Shown here: positions 45,227 through 53,047 of the stretch, piece after piece
Numbering within the stretch: the first letter of the stretch is position 1
Layout of the letters: every line of letters begins with the position of its first letter
Assembly: GCA_965199005.1 (NCBI GenBank)
Contig: CBDAQK010000006.1
Span: 62,001 to 126,000, forward strand
Length of the DNA stretch: 64,000 nt
Origin: LMUY01 sp965199005
GTDB lineage: Bacteria > Pseudomonadota > Alphaproteobacteria > Acetobacterales > Acetobacteraceae
Direction of reading: 5' to 3'
Made by a program: the position numbers and the translations under genes
Notes under the pieces: generated by a model
What the model saw: only the letters and a program-made list of their open reading frames with translations
Told to the model about the DNA's origin: nothing
The model's database searches: none

Positions 45227-45979
45227 GTGACGTCACGATCCATCCCAGCACTTTCCCTGGCTGGTTTGACCGCCTTCCCAGGTCTGGCCTCAGCACAGGC
45301 ATCGACGGCCATAGCCCTCCCTCGGGACCTTTCGCCGTGGGGCATGGTTGCAGCTGCCGACCCGGTGGTGAAGGGCGTCTTTGGCCTGCTCGTGCTCGCA
45401 TCTTTGCTCACCTGGACCATCGGGCTCGCCAAGGGGTTGCAGTTGCTTCGTGGCGCGTCCGTAGCCCGCCATGCCAAGGCGGTGTTGCGGAGATCAACTG
45501 GTCTGCCGGAGGCAGCCGGCCTGATCACCCCATCCCGATGCGGCGGCATGGTCCAGCTTGCCATCGAGGAGCAAGCTGCCTCGGCCGGCCTCGCCGTGAC
45601 CTCCGGCATCAAGGAGAGGACCGCCTGGCGCCTTGATCGTGACATGAACGAAGCCGGGCGGCGCATGTCGGCGGGGACCGGCCTATTGGCCACCATCGGA
45701 TCCGTCAGCCCGTTCGTGGGTCTGTTCGGAACGGTGTGGGGCATCATGCGGGCGTTCATCGGCATCTCCCGCGCACAGACCACCAACCTCGCTGTGGTGG
45801 CGCCCGGCATTGCGGAGGCGCTGCTGGCCACGGCGGCCGGGTTGGTGGCGGCCATCCCCGCCGTGGTGATCTATAATGTGTTCGCGCGCGGTGTGGCCGG
45901 GTATCGGGCGGTGCTGGCAGATGCAGTGGCCGAAATCATGCGGCTGCTCTCCCGCGACCTGGACCGTGCCGGGCGATGA
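45227..45979 (+). CDS. exbB: ExbB-type proton channel subunit
   Basis: A 250-residue MotA/TolQ/ExbB protein with an N-terminal cleavable-looking segment (about 1-23, GLASAQA), as in the long ExbB type. Core motifs are GLLATIGSVSPFVGLFGTVWGIM and GIAEALLATAAGLVAAIPAVVIYN, the helices that form the pentameric channel. AGGAGA at 45215-45220 supports the GTG at 45227. Its stop overlaps the exbD start (ATGA). Confidence 0.92.
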   Translation: MTSRSIPALSLAGLTAFPGLASAQASTAIALPRDLSPWGMVAAADPVVKGVFGLLVLASLLTWTIGLAKGLQLLRGASVARHAKAVLRRSTGLPEAAGLITPSRCGGMVQLAIEEQAASAGLAVTSGIKERTAWRLDRDMNEAGRRMSAGTGLLATIGSVSPFVGLFGTVWGIMRAFIGISRAQTTNLAVVAPGIAEALLATAAGLVAAIPAVVIYNVFARGVAGYRAVLADAVAEIMRLLSRDLDRAGR

Positions 45980-46401
45980 TGCAACTGGGCGGCAGCGGCG
46001 AGGAAGAATTGGCCGAGACTCATGAGATCAACGTCACGCCGTTCATCGACGTCATTCTTGTGCTGCTAATCATCTTCATGGTCGCGGCGCCGCTGGCGAC
46101 GGTTGACGTCGCCGTGAACCTGCCTTCCTCCACCGCCCAGCCGCAGCCCCGGCCCGACAAGCCGGTCTATCTGACCATCCGCACCGATCGCAGCATGGCC
46201 GTCGGTGACTCTGCCGTTCGTGACGACACCCTGGCGGCGGCGCTGCTCAGCGCCACAGGCGGGGCCACCCAGCAACCAATTTTCGTGCGGGTGGACAAGG
46301 GCGTGGACTATGGCGCACTGATGGACGTGCTCAACCTGCTGCGTGCCGCGGGGTTCACCAAAATATCGCTCGTCGGCCTGGATGCCCACCCGAACCCGTG
46401 A
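45976..46401 (+). CDS. exbD: ExbD-type energy-transduction subunit
   Basis: A 141-residue ExbD: single helix preceded by HEINVTPFIDVILVLLIIFMV, in which the Asp of PFIDV is the proton-carrying residue, and a periplasmic domain. ATGs at 45976 and 45979 both fit. It forms the energising complex with ExbB and the TonB protein encoded next. Confidence 0.93.
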   Translation: MMQLGGSGEEELAETHEINVTPFIDVILVLLIIFMVAAPLATVDVAVNLPSSTAQPQPRPDKPVYLTIRTDRSMAVGDSAVRDDTLAAALLSATGGATQQPIFVRVDKGVDYGALMDVLNLLRAAGFTKISLVGLDAHPNP

Positions 46402-47221
46402 CGGGCCGTGTGGGGCGGTCCAATGGGTTGCTTGCGCTACTATCGTGCTGGCGGCCCATGCGGCCGTGCTGTGGAGCCTGCCGGCGACGCCTGCCAATCC
46501 GGCTCCGTCCCTCGCCATCCCGATTCAGTTGGACCTGTCACCCGCCGCAGCGCCGGTAGCCATACCGTCGTCTGCACCGGCCGGAGTACTTCCGCCTCCT
46601 ATCGCTCCGCTGTCGTCGCCAACGCCGTCGCCGCCGGTCCAGCCAGCGGCTCCCGTGCCGCCTGCTGCCGAAGCCTTGCCGTCTCCGCCAGAACCGTTGC
46701 CGCGGCCGCGGCCAGTTCCGCCTCGTGACGCCGTGCGTCCGCCGCCTTCACCTTTGCCATTGCGGCGTCCCACTGCTCCGGCACCTCATACGCAGCCGGT
46801 CGTGCGTCAGCCGGTCCAGGGACGGTCACTGGCCGCGCCGTCAACAGAGTCGCCACACCCGGCGTCATCGGCCACAGAACCGGGAGACGCAGCCTCCGCC
46901 AGCGCCGCACCAGTGGCGGCCTCTGACCCGAATGCCGTGCCTGCATGGCAGGGCAGGCTCGTTGGGCAGTTGCAGCGGGCGAAGCGCTATCCACAGGCCG
47001 CCCGGTCGGCAGGGGACGAGGGCGTCAGCATCATCAGCTTCACCATCGACCGAGCCGGGCAGGTGCTCTCCGTCCGCCTCGTACGGTCCTCCGGATCCCC
47101 GGCTTTGGACGAGGAAGCCGTGGCACTCGTGCATCGGGCGGAGCCGCTTCCCGCTCTACCCGCGGAGATGCCGGATAAGACAGTCACACTCAACGTTCCC
47201 ATCCGTTTCTCTCTGCGTTAG
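46382..47221 (+). CDS. tonB: TonB energy-transducing protein
   Basis: A 279-residue TonB: one N-terminal membrane helix (VACATIVLAAHAAVLW), a long Pro-rich periplasmic linker (about residues 35-150, many PxP repeats) and a C-terminal TonB domain (AKRYPQAARSAGDEGVSIISF, LPAEMPDKTVTLNVPIRFSL). The ATG at 46382 lies 20 bases inside exbD in another frame. It would link the proton gradient to the receptor at 43009. A weak hairpin (AGCCG/CGGCT) followed by CTTT lies at about 47232-47254. Confidence 0.92.
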   Translation: MPTRTRDGPCGAVQWVACATIVLAAHAAVLWSLPATPANPAPSLAIPIQLDLSPAAAPVAIPSSAPAGVLPPPIAPLSSPTPSPPVQPAAPVPPAAEALPSPPEPLPRPRPVPPRDAVRPPPSPLPLRRPTAPAPHTQPVVRQPVQGRSLAAPSTESPHPASSATEPGDAASASAAPVAASDPNAVPAWQGRLVGQLQRAKRYPQAARSAGDEGVSIISFTIDRAGQVLSVRLVRSSGSPALDEEAVALVHRAEPLPALPAEMPDKTVTLNVPIRFSLR

Positions 47222-47511
47222 TCGTGCTGTCAGCCGCCGAGCGACCGGCTCTTTAGGAAGCCCAGCCGCGCCACTGCGGCGGTTTGCAGGAAGGCCTGGT
47301 CGCCCCCCGCTGCGATCGACCGCGCATCCATCGTTAGCAGCCTGCCCGTTGCGGCGGCGTTCAGTCGCCTGACGGCGCACAGGCCGTGAGCCAGGAGGCT
47401 TGGTTGACGATCTCGCGATCTCTTATGTGCTGGTTACATTTTGAAAGTTGAAGTCCTTTTTGGTCGCCAAATATGGTTGGGTGGGACAACTCTTGTGGAG
47501 AGACACGTCGA

Positions 47512-47916
47512 ATGCGAAATGTTGCCTGCGTATTGATGGTTGCGGCAGCGGCCTGCACATCAGCGCCAAAGCCCGCCGAGGCCTGGGGAGGCGGGGTCGT
47601 GCTCGGCACTGTGGCAGGGCTAGGCGCCGGAGCTATAATTGGCAGCGCAATCGCGCGGCCATATCCGTATGCATACTACCCCTATGGCTATTACCCATAT
47701 GCCTATGCCTACCCGGTTCCTTACGGGTATGCCTATCCCCCAGTCGCGTATGCACCGCCGGCCATCGCTTACCCGGCTCCGGCTCAGCCGGCGGCAATGG
47801 CTTTGCAAGGCCCGGCCACCTCTATCCCGGCTCAGCCGGCCTCTACGCCAACAACTCCCGCCTGCGGGCGAGGCCAATTCTATAACACTCTGACGGGAGT
47901 GTGCGACCGCCGCTGA
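47512..47916 (+). CDS. Tyr/Pro-rich exported small protein, unknown function
   Basis: A 134-residue protein with a hydrophobic leader (NVACVLMVAAAAC, then TSAPKPAEAW), a glycine-rich membrane-like segment (GGGVVLGTVAGLGAGAIIGS) and a striking low-complexity stretch from about residue 50 to 83 made of PYPYAYY, PYGYYPYAYAYP and similar units, then a Pro/Ala-rich part and a C-terminal CGRGQFYNTLTGVCDRR with two Cys. The Cys after AAAA could be a lipid anchor, but the lipobox is weak. GGAGAG lies ten bases before the ATG. Similar YGYxxPY-rich proteins are known as uncharacterised envelope proteins; function unknown. Confidence 0.7.
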   Translation: MRNVACVLMVAAAACTSAPKPAEAWGGGVVLGTVAGLGAGAIIGSAIARPYPYAYYPYGYYPYAYAYPVPYGYAYPPVAYAPPAIAYPAPAQPAAMALQGPATSIPAQPASTPTTPACGRGQFYNTLTGVCDRR

Positions 47917-47945
47917 GATGCTCCACGTCGTGATCACCCGATCAC

Positions 47946-47979
47946 TGCCCCGGCGGATGACCCTCCTGATACCGGGGCA
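47946..47979. terminator. Stem-loop after the Tyr/Pro-rich gene
   Basis: Perfect 8-bp arms TGCCCCGG (47946-47953) and CCGGGGCA (47972-47979) with an 18-base loop, 29 bases after the stop codon. No T tract, so it may act as an mRNA end or a processing signal. Confidence 0.4.
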
Positions 47980-48074
47980 TGTCGGGGCTCCGCGGGAGAT
48001 GGTTGATCCGTCTCGACCGAGGAACTCTCTGTTGGATTGGCGGTTTCGTTGAATTGTAAGCCTTAGGACGAGAA

Positions 48075-48221
48075 ATGGACGACAAAGAGACCGCTGCTCA
48101 GGACACTAGTCCCAAGCCCGCTCCCGGACCGGCCGAAGACATCGGAGAAACGAAGAAGGTTGACACCCAGGTTCAAGAAGAAGCCGCCAAACAGCGGGAA
48201 GAGACTGGCGGATACGAATAA
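48075..48221 (+). CDS. Short hydrophilic protein (48 residues), unknown function
   Basis: ATG at 48075 after GGACGAGAA, stop TAA at 48219-48221. The product starts MDDKETAAQDTSPKPAPG and ends EEAAKQREETGGYE; it is all charged, Pro and small residues, with no hydrophobic core, so it should be disordered. The composition resembles small stress-related or general hypothetical proteins of alphaproteobacteria, but I recognise no family. The gene stands alone between two non-coding gaps. The following 207 bases up to 48429 hold no gene that I can support. Confidence 0.45.
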   Translation: MDDKETAAQDTSPKPAPGPAEDIGETKKVDTQVQEEAAKQREETGGYE

Positions 48222-48428
48222 CGCAGGTGGCACCTGGTTCTTCTAGTGACAGTGCGGGCCAGTTTTTCATCGAAACCGCCTTACGCGAGGGGCTCACGGG
48301 CGTGTTGCAGGGCGTCGCGCCGTATCCCTACAATGTGAGGCCCGCCTAAGCCGCATCCGGGCTCAGCCGGCCACTACCGATTGATCACTACTGCGATTAC
48401 TGTTGAGTGAGTCCATCGGGGAAATACC

Positions 48429-49910
48429 GTGCCGAATATCGACCTCACCCGCGCTCGTCTGGACCGCCTGCAACCGGCGGTCCGGGTGCCGCGCTTCGAT
48501 CCCGCAACGATCACCGCCGGCATCGTTCATCTGGGGCTGGGCAATTTTCACCGCGCCCATATGGCCCGCTATACGCACGACTTGATGGACCAGCAGGCCG
48601 AGGCACGAGCCTGGGGGATCATTGGTGCCGGGTTGCTGCCCGCCGACCGGCGCATGCAGGAGAGCCTCGCACCGCAAGATAACCTCTACACCTTGGTGGA
48701 ACGGTCCTTCGACGCGGAGACGGTAACCATTATCGGCTCCCTCGCAGGGGTGATCTTCGCCGGCGAAAGTAGCGCAGCCCTGCTGACGGCGATCGACTCG
48801 CCAGCCATACGGGTCGTCAGCCTGACCGTCACCGAGCACGGCTATTGCCTCAATCGCTCGACGAAGGTGCTCGATCCCGAGCACCCGCTGATCCGCCAGG
48901 ATTTGGCCCATCCGGAGCGGCCCTCTAGCGCCATTGGCGTCATCGTGGAGGCCTATCGAAGGCGGCGGTCCAGCGGCGGAACGCCCTTTACCGCGCTAAG
49001 CTGCGACAATATTCAGCATAACGGCCGCGTGCTGCGCGATGCCGTCCTCGCCTTGGCTACCCTGCGTGACCCGGCGCTCGCCGATTGGATTGCGGAGCAC
49101 GCCAGCTTCCCCAGCACGATGGTCGACCGGATCACCCCCGTGACCGCGGCAGTGGATGTGGCATCCCTTGCCGAGCGCTACGGCATCGTCGACCGCTGGC
49201 CGGTATTTGCGGAGACCTTTACCCAATGGGTGATCGAGGACCGGTTTGTGGCCGGCCGGCCGGATTGGCAGGATGTCGGCGCCCAATTCGTCGAGGACGT
49301 CGCCCCTTACGAGTTCATGAAGCTCCGGTTGCTCAACGCCAGCCACCTTGCCGTGTCCGGGGTGGGCCGGCTCGCCAACTATGTTACGATCGACGAGGCG
49401 ATGGCCGATCCCCTGATCACCCGCTACATGGTCGCCTTGATGGACCGTGAGACCGGGCCCACGCTCCCGCCGGTGCCGGGGGTCGACCTGCCGGGTTATA
49501 AGGCCACGCTGGTGAAGCGCTTCGCCAACCCCGCCATCAAAGACACCGTCGAGCGGGTGAACACGGATGCGCCACTGAACGTCCTGGTCGATCCCATTCG
49601 CGACCGCGTTCGGGCGGGTGAGCCCGTCGCCTTGCTGGGGCTTGCATTGGCGGCCTGGCTGCGCCGGGTGCGCGGCGAGGACGAGCAAGGCCACCCGATC
49701 ACCATCCACCATCCTCTCGCGGACACGCTGCGGCAGCGGGCAATCGAGGGCGGCAGCGATCCGCGGCCCCTGCTGAGGCTGACGACCTTGTTCGGCGAAC
49801 TTGGCGATGATACCCATCTGGTTGAAACGGTCGGAGGCTGGCTGGCATCGCTCTACGAGAAGGGCAGCCGCGCGACACTTGCGGAGGCTGCGCGGATCTT
49901 AGCGTTCTAG
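48429..49910 (+). CDS. Mannitol/arabinitol dehydrogenase family (polyol dehydrogenase)
   Basis: A 493-residue long-chain polyol dehydrogenase: GIVHLGLGNFHRAHMARY (NAD-binding loop), FTALSCDNIQHNGRVL (the D-N-x2-x-N-G motif), DRITPVT and KLRLLNASHLAVSG, in which Lys and Asn/His form the metal-free active site. These enzymes oxidise D-mannitol to D-fructose or D-arabinitol to D-xylulose. A GTG start at 48429 with GGGGA upstream is likely. Because the operon ends with a xylulokinase and lacks fructokinase, D-arabinitol 4-dehydrogenase activity is the simplest reading. Confidence 0.9.
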   Translation: MPNIDLTRARLDRLQPAVRVPRFDPATITAGIVHLGLGNFHRAHMARYTHDLMDQQAEARAWGIIGAGLLPADRRMQESLAPQDNLYTLVERSFDAETVTIIGSLAGVIFAGESSAALLTAIDSPAIRVVSLTVTEHGYCLNRSTKVLDPEHPLIRQDLAHPERPSSAIGVIVEAYRRRRSSGGTPFTALSCDNIQHNGRVLRDAVLALATLRDPALADWIAEHASFPSTMVDRITPVTAAVDVASLAERYGIVDRWPVFAETFTQWVIEDRFVAGRPDWQDVGAQFVEDVAPYEFMKLRLLNASHLAVSGVGRLANYVTIDEAMADPLITRYMVALMDRETGPTLPPVPGVDLPGYKATLVKRFANPAIKDTVERVNTDAPLNVLVDPIRDRVRAGEPVALLGLALAAWLRRVRGEDEQGHPITIHHPLADTLRQRAIEGGSDPRPLLRLTTLFGELGDDTHLVETVGGWLASLYEKGSRATLAEAARILAF

Positions 49911-49996
49911 GCATATTGACGCCGCCGCGCGACGATGAGACGGTCGGAGAAAGCCACGGCACCTGGCCAGTGGCGCGGTTCGATGGGAAAAACGCA

Positions 49997-51328
49997 ATGG
50001 CTCAGCACCTCCGGACAGGCCTCAAGACAAGTATGGTGGCAGCCGCCTTGCTCGTGGCAGCAAGTCAGGCGCATGCCGATGCCACCCTCACCATTGCTAC
50101 GGTGAACAACGGTGACATGGTCGTGATGCAGAAGCTGTCTGCCCAATTCGAGCAGCAGCATCCGGACATCCATTTGCGCTGGGTCGTGCTAGAGGAGAAC
50201 GTGCTGCGCCAGCGGGTCACGACCGACATCGCGACCAAGGCCGGGCAGTTCGACATCATGACCATTGGCAATTACGAGGTGCCGATCTGGGCGAAGCAGG
50301 GCTGGCTGGTGCCGCTGGAGAATTTGCCGGCGAGCTATGCCGTCGATGACCTGCTGAAGCCGGTGCGCGACGCGCTGACATACGATGGCAAGCTGTACGG
50401 CCTGCCATTCTATGCGGAGAGCGCGATGACCTATTATCGGACCGACCTGTTTGAAAAGGCCGGCCTGAAGATGCCGCCAACGCCGACCTATGACGAAATC
50501 CGCAGCTTCGCCGACAAGATCACCGACAAGTCGCAGCAAGTCTATGGCATGTGCCTCCGCGGCAAACCGGGCTGGGGCGAGAACATGGCCTATGTCACCT
50601 CGCTGGTCGATGCCGAGGGCGGCCAGTGGTTCGACATGCAGTGGAAGCCGGTCATCGATTCGCCAGCCTGGCACAAGGCCATAACCTATTATAGCGACAT
50701 CCTGAAGGCCGATGGCCCCCCTGGCGCCACGTCAAACGGGTTCAATGAGAACCTGGCTTTATTCAGCAGCGGCCATTGCGGAATGTGGATCGACGCCACG
50801 GTTGCGGGTGGGCTCCTCTTCGACAAGAAACAGTCGAGTGTGGCGGACAAGGTCGGGTTCGCAGCGATGCCGACTGGCAGCTACAAAGGCGGCCCGACCT
50901 GGCTGTGGAGTTGGAATCTCGCGATCCCCGTTGCCTCGAAGCAGCAAGACGCCGCCCGCACTTTCGTGACCTGGGCGACATCCAAAGACTACATCCAATC
51001 GGTCGCCAAGGAGAATGGGTGGGTGTCCGTTCCGCCTGGGACGCGGCAATCGACCTATGACAATCCAGACTACCAGAAGGCGGCACCCTTCGCCAGCTTC
51101 GTGCTGAACGCGATCGAGGTCGCGAACCCGAAAGGCCAGACGGCAGAGCCCCGCCCCTATGAAGGCGCCCAATTTGCGGCTATTCCCGAGTTCCAGGGCA
51201 TCGGCACGCAGGTCGGCCAGACCATCGCGGGAACGTTGAGCGGCCAAAGCACGGTTGACGAGGCACTGAAGACTGCCGAATCCGCGACCGAACGGACGAT
51301 GCGCCAGGCGGGTTACCCAAAGAAATAG
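49997..51328 (+). CDS. Polyol ABC transporter substrate-binding protein (SmoE-like)
   Basis: A 443-residue family-1 extracellular solute-binding protein with a Sec leader (about 1-27, SQAHAD). LTIATVNNGDMVVMQKLSAQF opens the first domain; YGLPFYAESAMTYYRTDLF and SSGHCGMWIDATVAGG match the sorbitol/mannitol receptors SmoE/MtlE. The ATG at 49997 is taken because the signal peptide starts there; the upstream part of the frame is not signal-like. Two permease genes follow. Confidence 0.9.
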   Translation: MAQHLRTGLKTSMVAAALLVAASQAHADATLTIATVNNGDMVVMQKLSAQFEQQHPDIHLRWVVLEENVLRQRVTTDIATKAGQFDIMTIGNYEVPIWAKQGWLVPLENLPASYAVDDLLKPVRDALTYDGKLYGLPFYAESAMTYYRTDLFEKAGLKMPPTPTYDEIRSFADKITDKSQQVYGMCLRGKPGWGENMAYVTSLVDAEGGQWFDMQWKPVIDSPAWHKAITYYSDILKADGPPGATSNGFNENLALFSSGHCGMWIDATVAGGLLFDKKQSSVADKVGFAAMPTGSYKGGPTWLWSWNLAIPVASKQQDAARTFVTWATSKDYIQSVAKENGWVSVPPGTRQSTYDNPDYQKAAPFASFVLNAIEVANPKGQTAEPRPYEGAQFAAIPEFQGIGTQVGQTIAGTLSGQSTVDEALKTAESATERTMRQAGYPKK

Positions 51329-51343
51329 GCAAGTGAGCGGATC

Positions 51344-52222
51344 TTGACCCGACCAGATGCCCCGAGGCGCAGATCGGGGCGTCTCCTGGTGGCGCCGTCC
51401 GTGATCGTCATGCTCGCGTGGATGATCGTCCCGCTGGCGATGACCGTCTGGTTTTCGTTTCAATATTACAATCTGGTCAACCCTGACGCGGCAGGGTTCG
51501 CTGGGTTCGACAACTACCAATTTCTGGTGACTGACCCTGATTTCTGGGCCTCGTTACGGAATACCTTCGTTTTCCTGACATCCGTGCTGATCTTTACGGT
51601 TGGGTTCGGTACCCTGCTCGCCGTGTTGTTCGACCAAAATTTCCCCGGCCGCACCATCGCCCGCATCCTGGCCATCTCGCCATTCTTCATCATGCCCACG
51701 GTCAGCGCATTGGTTTGGAAGAACCTATTAATGCACCCGATCTACGGCGTGCTCAGTGCCGTCATCCACGCAGTGGGCCTGGAACCGGTCGATTGGTTCG
51801 CCAGATTTCCCCTTGCTTCAATTATCGCAATCGTGTCCTGGGAGTGGCTGCCCTTCGCACTGCTGATCCTGCTGACGGCCGTGCAGTCGCTCGACCATTC
51901 CCAACGCGAGGCGGCGCGGATCGATGGAGCGGGGGCCGTCGCCCAATTCATTTTCCTCACATTGCCCCATCTGTCACGCGCCATCAGCGTCGTCATCATG
52001 ATCGAGACGATCTTCCTGCTGACCGTTTTCGCCGAAATCTTCGTGACCACCTCAGGCGGCCCCGGCAACGCGACCACGAACCTTGCCTTTCTGATCTACG
52101 CCCGCGCCTTGCTGCAATACGATATAGGGGGGGCATCGGCAGGCGGCGTGGTTGCGATCGTGCTAGCCAATATCGTGGCCTTCTTCCTGGTGCGCAGCAT
52201 CGCCCGGCGGCTGGAGGTGTAG
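51344..52222 (+). CDS. Polyol ABC transporter permease (SmoF-like)
   Basis: A 292-residue MalF-type permease with six membrane segments. The EAA loop reads EAARIDGAGAVAQFIFLTLP, the site that contacts the ATPase subunit. Only a TTG at 51344 gives an in-frame start ahead of the first helix (LVAPSVIVMLAWMIVPLAM). One base separates its stop from the GTG of the partner permease. Confidence 0.9.
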   Translation: MTRPDAPRRRSGRLLVAPSVIVMLAWMIVPLAMTVWFSFQYYNLVNPDAAGFAGFDNYQFLVTDPDFWASLRNTFVFLTSVLIFTVGFGTLLAVLFDQNFPGRTIARILAISPFFIMPTVSALVWKNLLMHPIYGVLSAVIHAVGLEPVDWFARFPLASIIAIVSWEWLPFALLILLTAVQSLDHSQREAARIDGAGAVAQFIFLTLPHLSRAISVVIMIETIFLLTVFAEIFVTTSGGPGNATTNLAFLIYARALLQYDIGGASAGGVVAIVLANIVAFFLVRSIARRLEV

Positions 52223-52223
52223 C

Positions 52224-53039
52224 GTGCAGCAAACCCGCCTGCAACGCGCGCTTGTCACGGCCGCCGGGTGGGGCGCGGCGTTGCTCTTGTTTTTTCCGAT
52301 CGGCTGGATGGTCCTGACCAGCTTCAAGACCGAGTCCGATGCAACCAGTCCCAGCCTGGTGTTCACTCCAACGCTCGCCTCCTATGCCGAGGTTCTAGCC
52401 CGGGCTGACTATGTCAATTTCGCGTTGAACAGCATCGTGGTGTCGTTCGGCGGCACGGCCCTGGCACTGCTGTTTGCAATCCCGGCGGCCTACGCCATGG
52501 CCTTCCATCCGACGGTGCGAACCCGGGGCACGCTGCTTTGGATGCTGTCGACCAAAATGCTCCCGCCGGTGGGCGTGCTGGTCCCGATTTACCTGCTGTT
52601 CCGGACCGCTGGACTGCTGGACACCCGAACCGGCCTCATTCTGATCTATGCCCTCATGAACCTGCCCATCGTCGTCTGGATGCTGTTCACCTTCTACAAA
52701 GAGGTGCCACACGACATCTTGGAGGCGAGCCGTATCGACGGCGCGGGGACGCTCGGCGAAATATGGCACCTGCTGCTGCCGCTGACGCTCCCTGGCGCGG
52801 CGTCGACCGGCCTGTTGTCGCTGATCCTTTGCTGGAACGAGGCGTTCTGGAGCCTCAATCTGACCTCGGTCAGTGCCGCCCCGCTCACCGCCTTCATCGC
52901 GTCGTTCTCGAGCCCAGAGGGGCTGTTCTTCGCCAAGCTGTCGGCTGCCTCGACCATGGCCGTGGCGCCAATCCTGGTGTTCGGCTGGTTCAGCCAGCGA
53001 CAACTTGTGCAGGGCCTGACCTTCGGCGCCGTCAAGTAG
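52224..53039 (+). CDS. Polyol ABC transporter permease (SmoG-like)
   Basis: A 271-residue MalG-type permease with six membrane segments and the EAA loop EASRIDGAGTLGEIWHLLLP. GTG start at 52224. In Rhodobacter-type smo/mtl operons an ATPase gene (smoK) follows; here a xylulokinase gene follows after eight bases, so the energising subunit is missing from the operon. Confidence 0.9.
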   Translation: MQQTRLQRALVTAAGWGAALLLFFPIGWMVLTSFKTESDATSPSLVFTPTLASYAEVLARADYVNFALNSIVVSFGGTALALLFAIPAAYAMAFHPTVRTRGTLLWMLSTKMLPPVGVLVPIYLLFRTAGLLDTRTGLILIYALMNLPIVVWMLFTFYKEVPHDILEASRIDGAGTLGEIWHLLLPLTLPGAASTGLLSLILCWNEAFWSLNLTSVSAAPLTAFIASFSSPEGLFFAKLSAASTMAVAPILVFGWFSQRQLVQGLTFGAVK

Positions 53040-53047
53040 GAGAGGCC

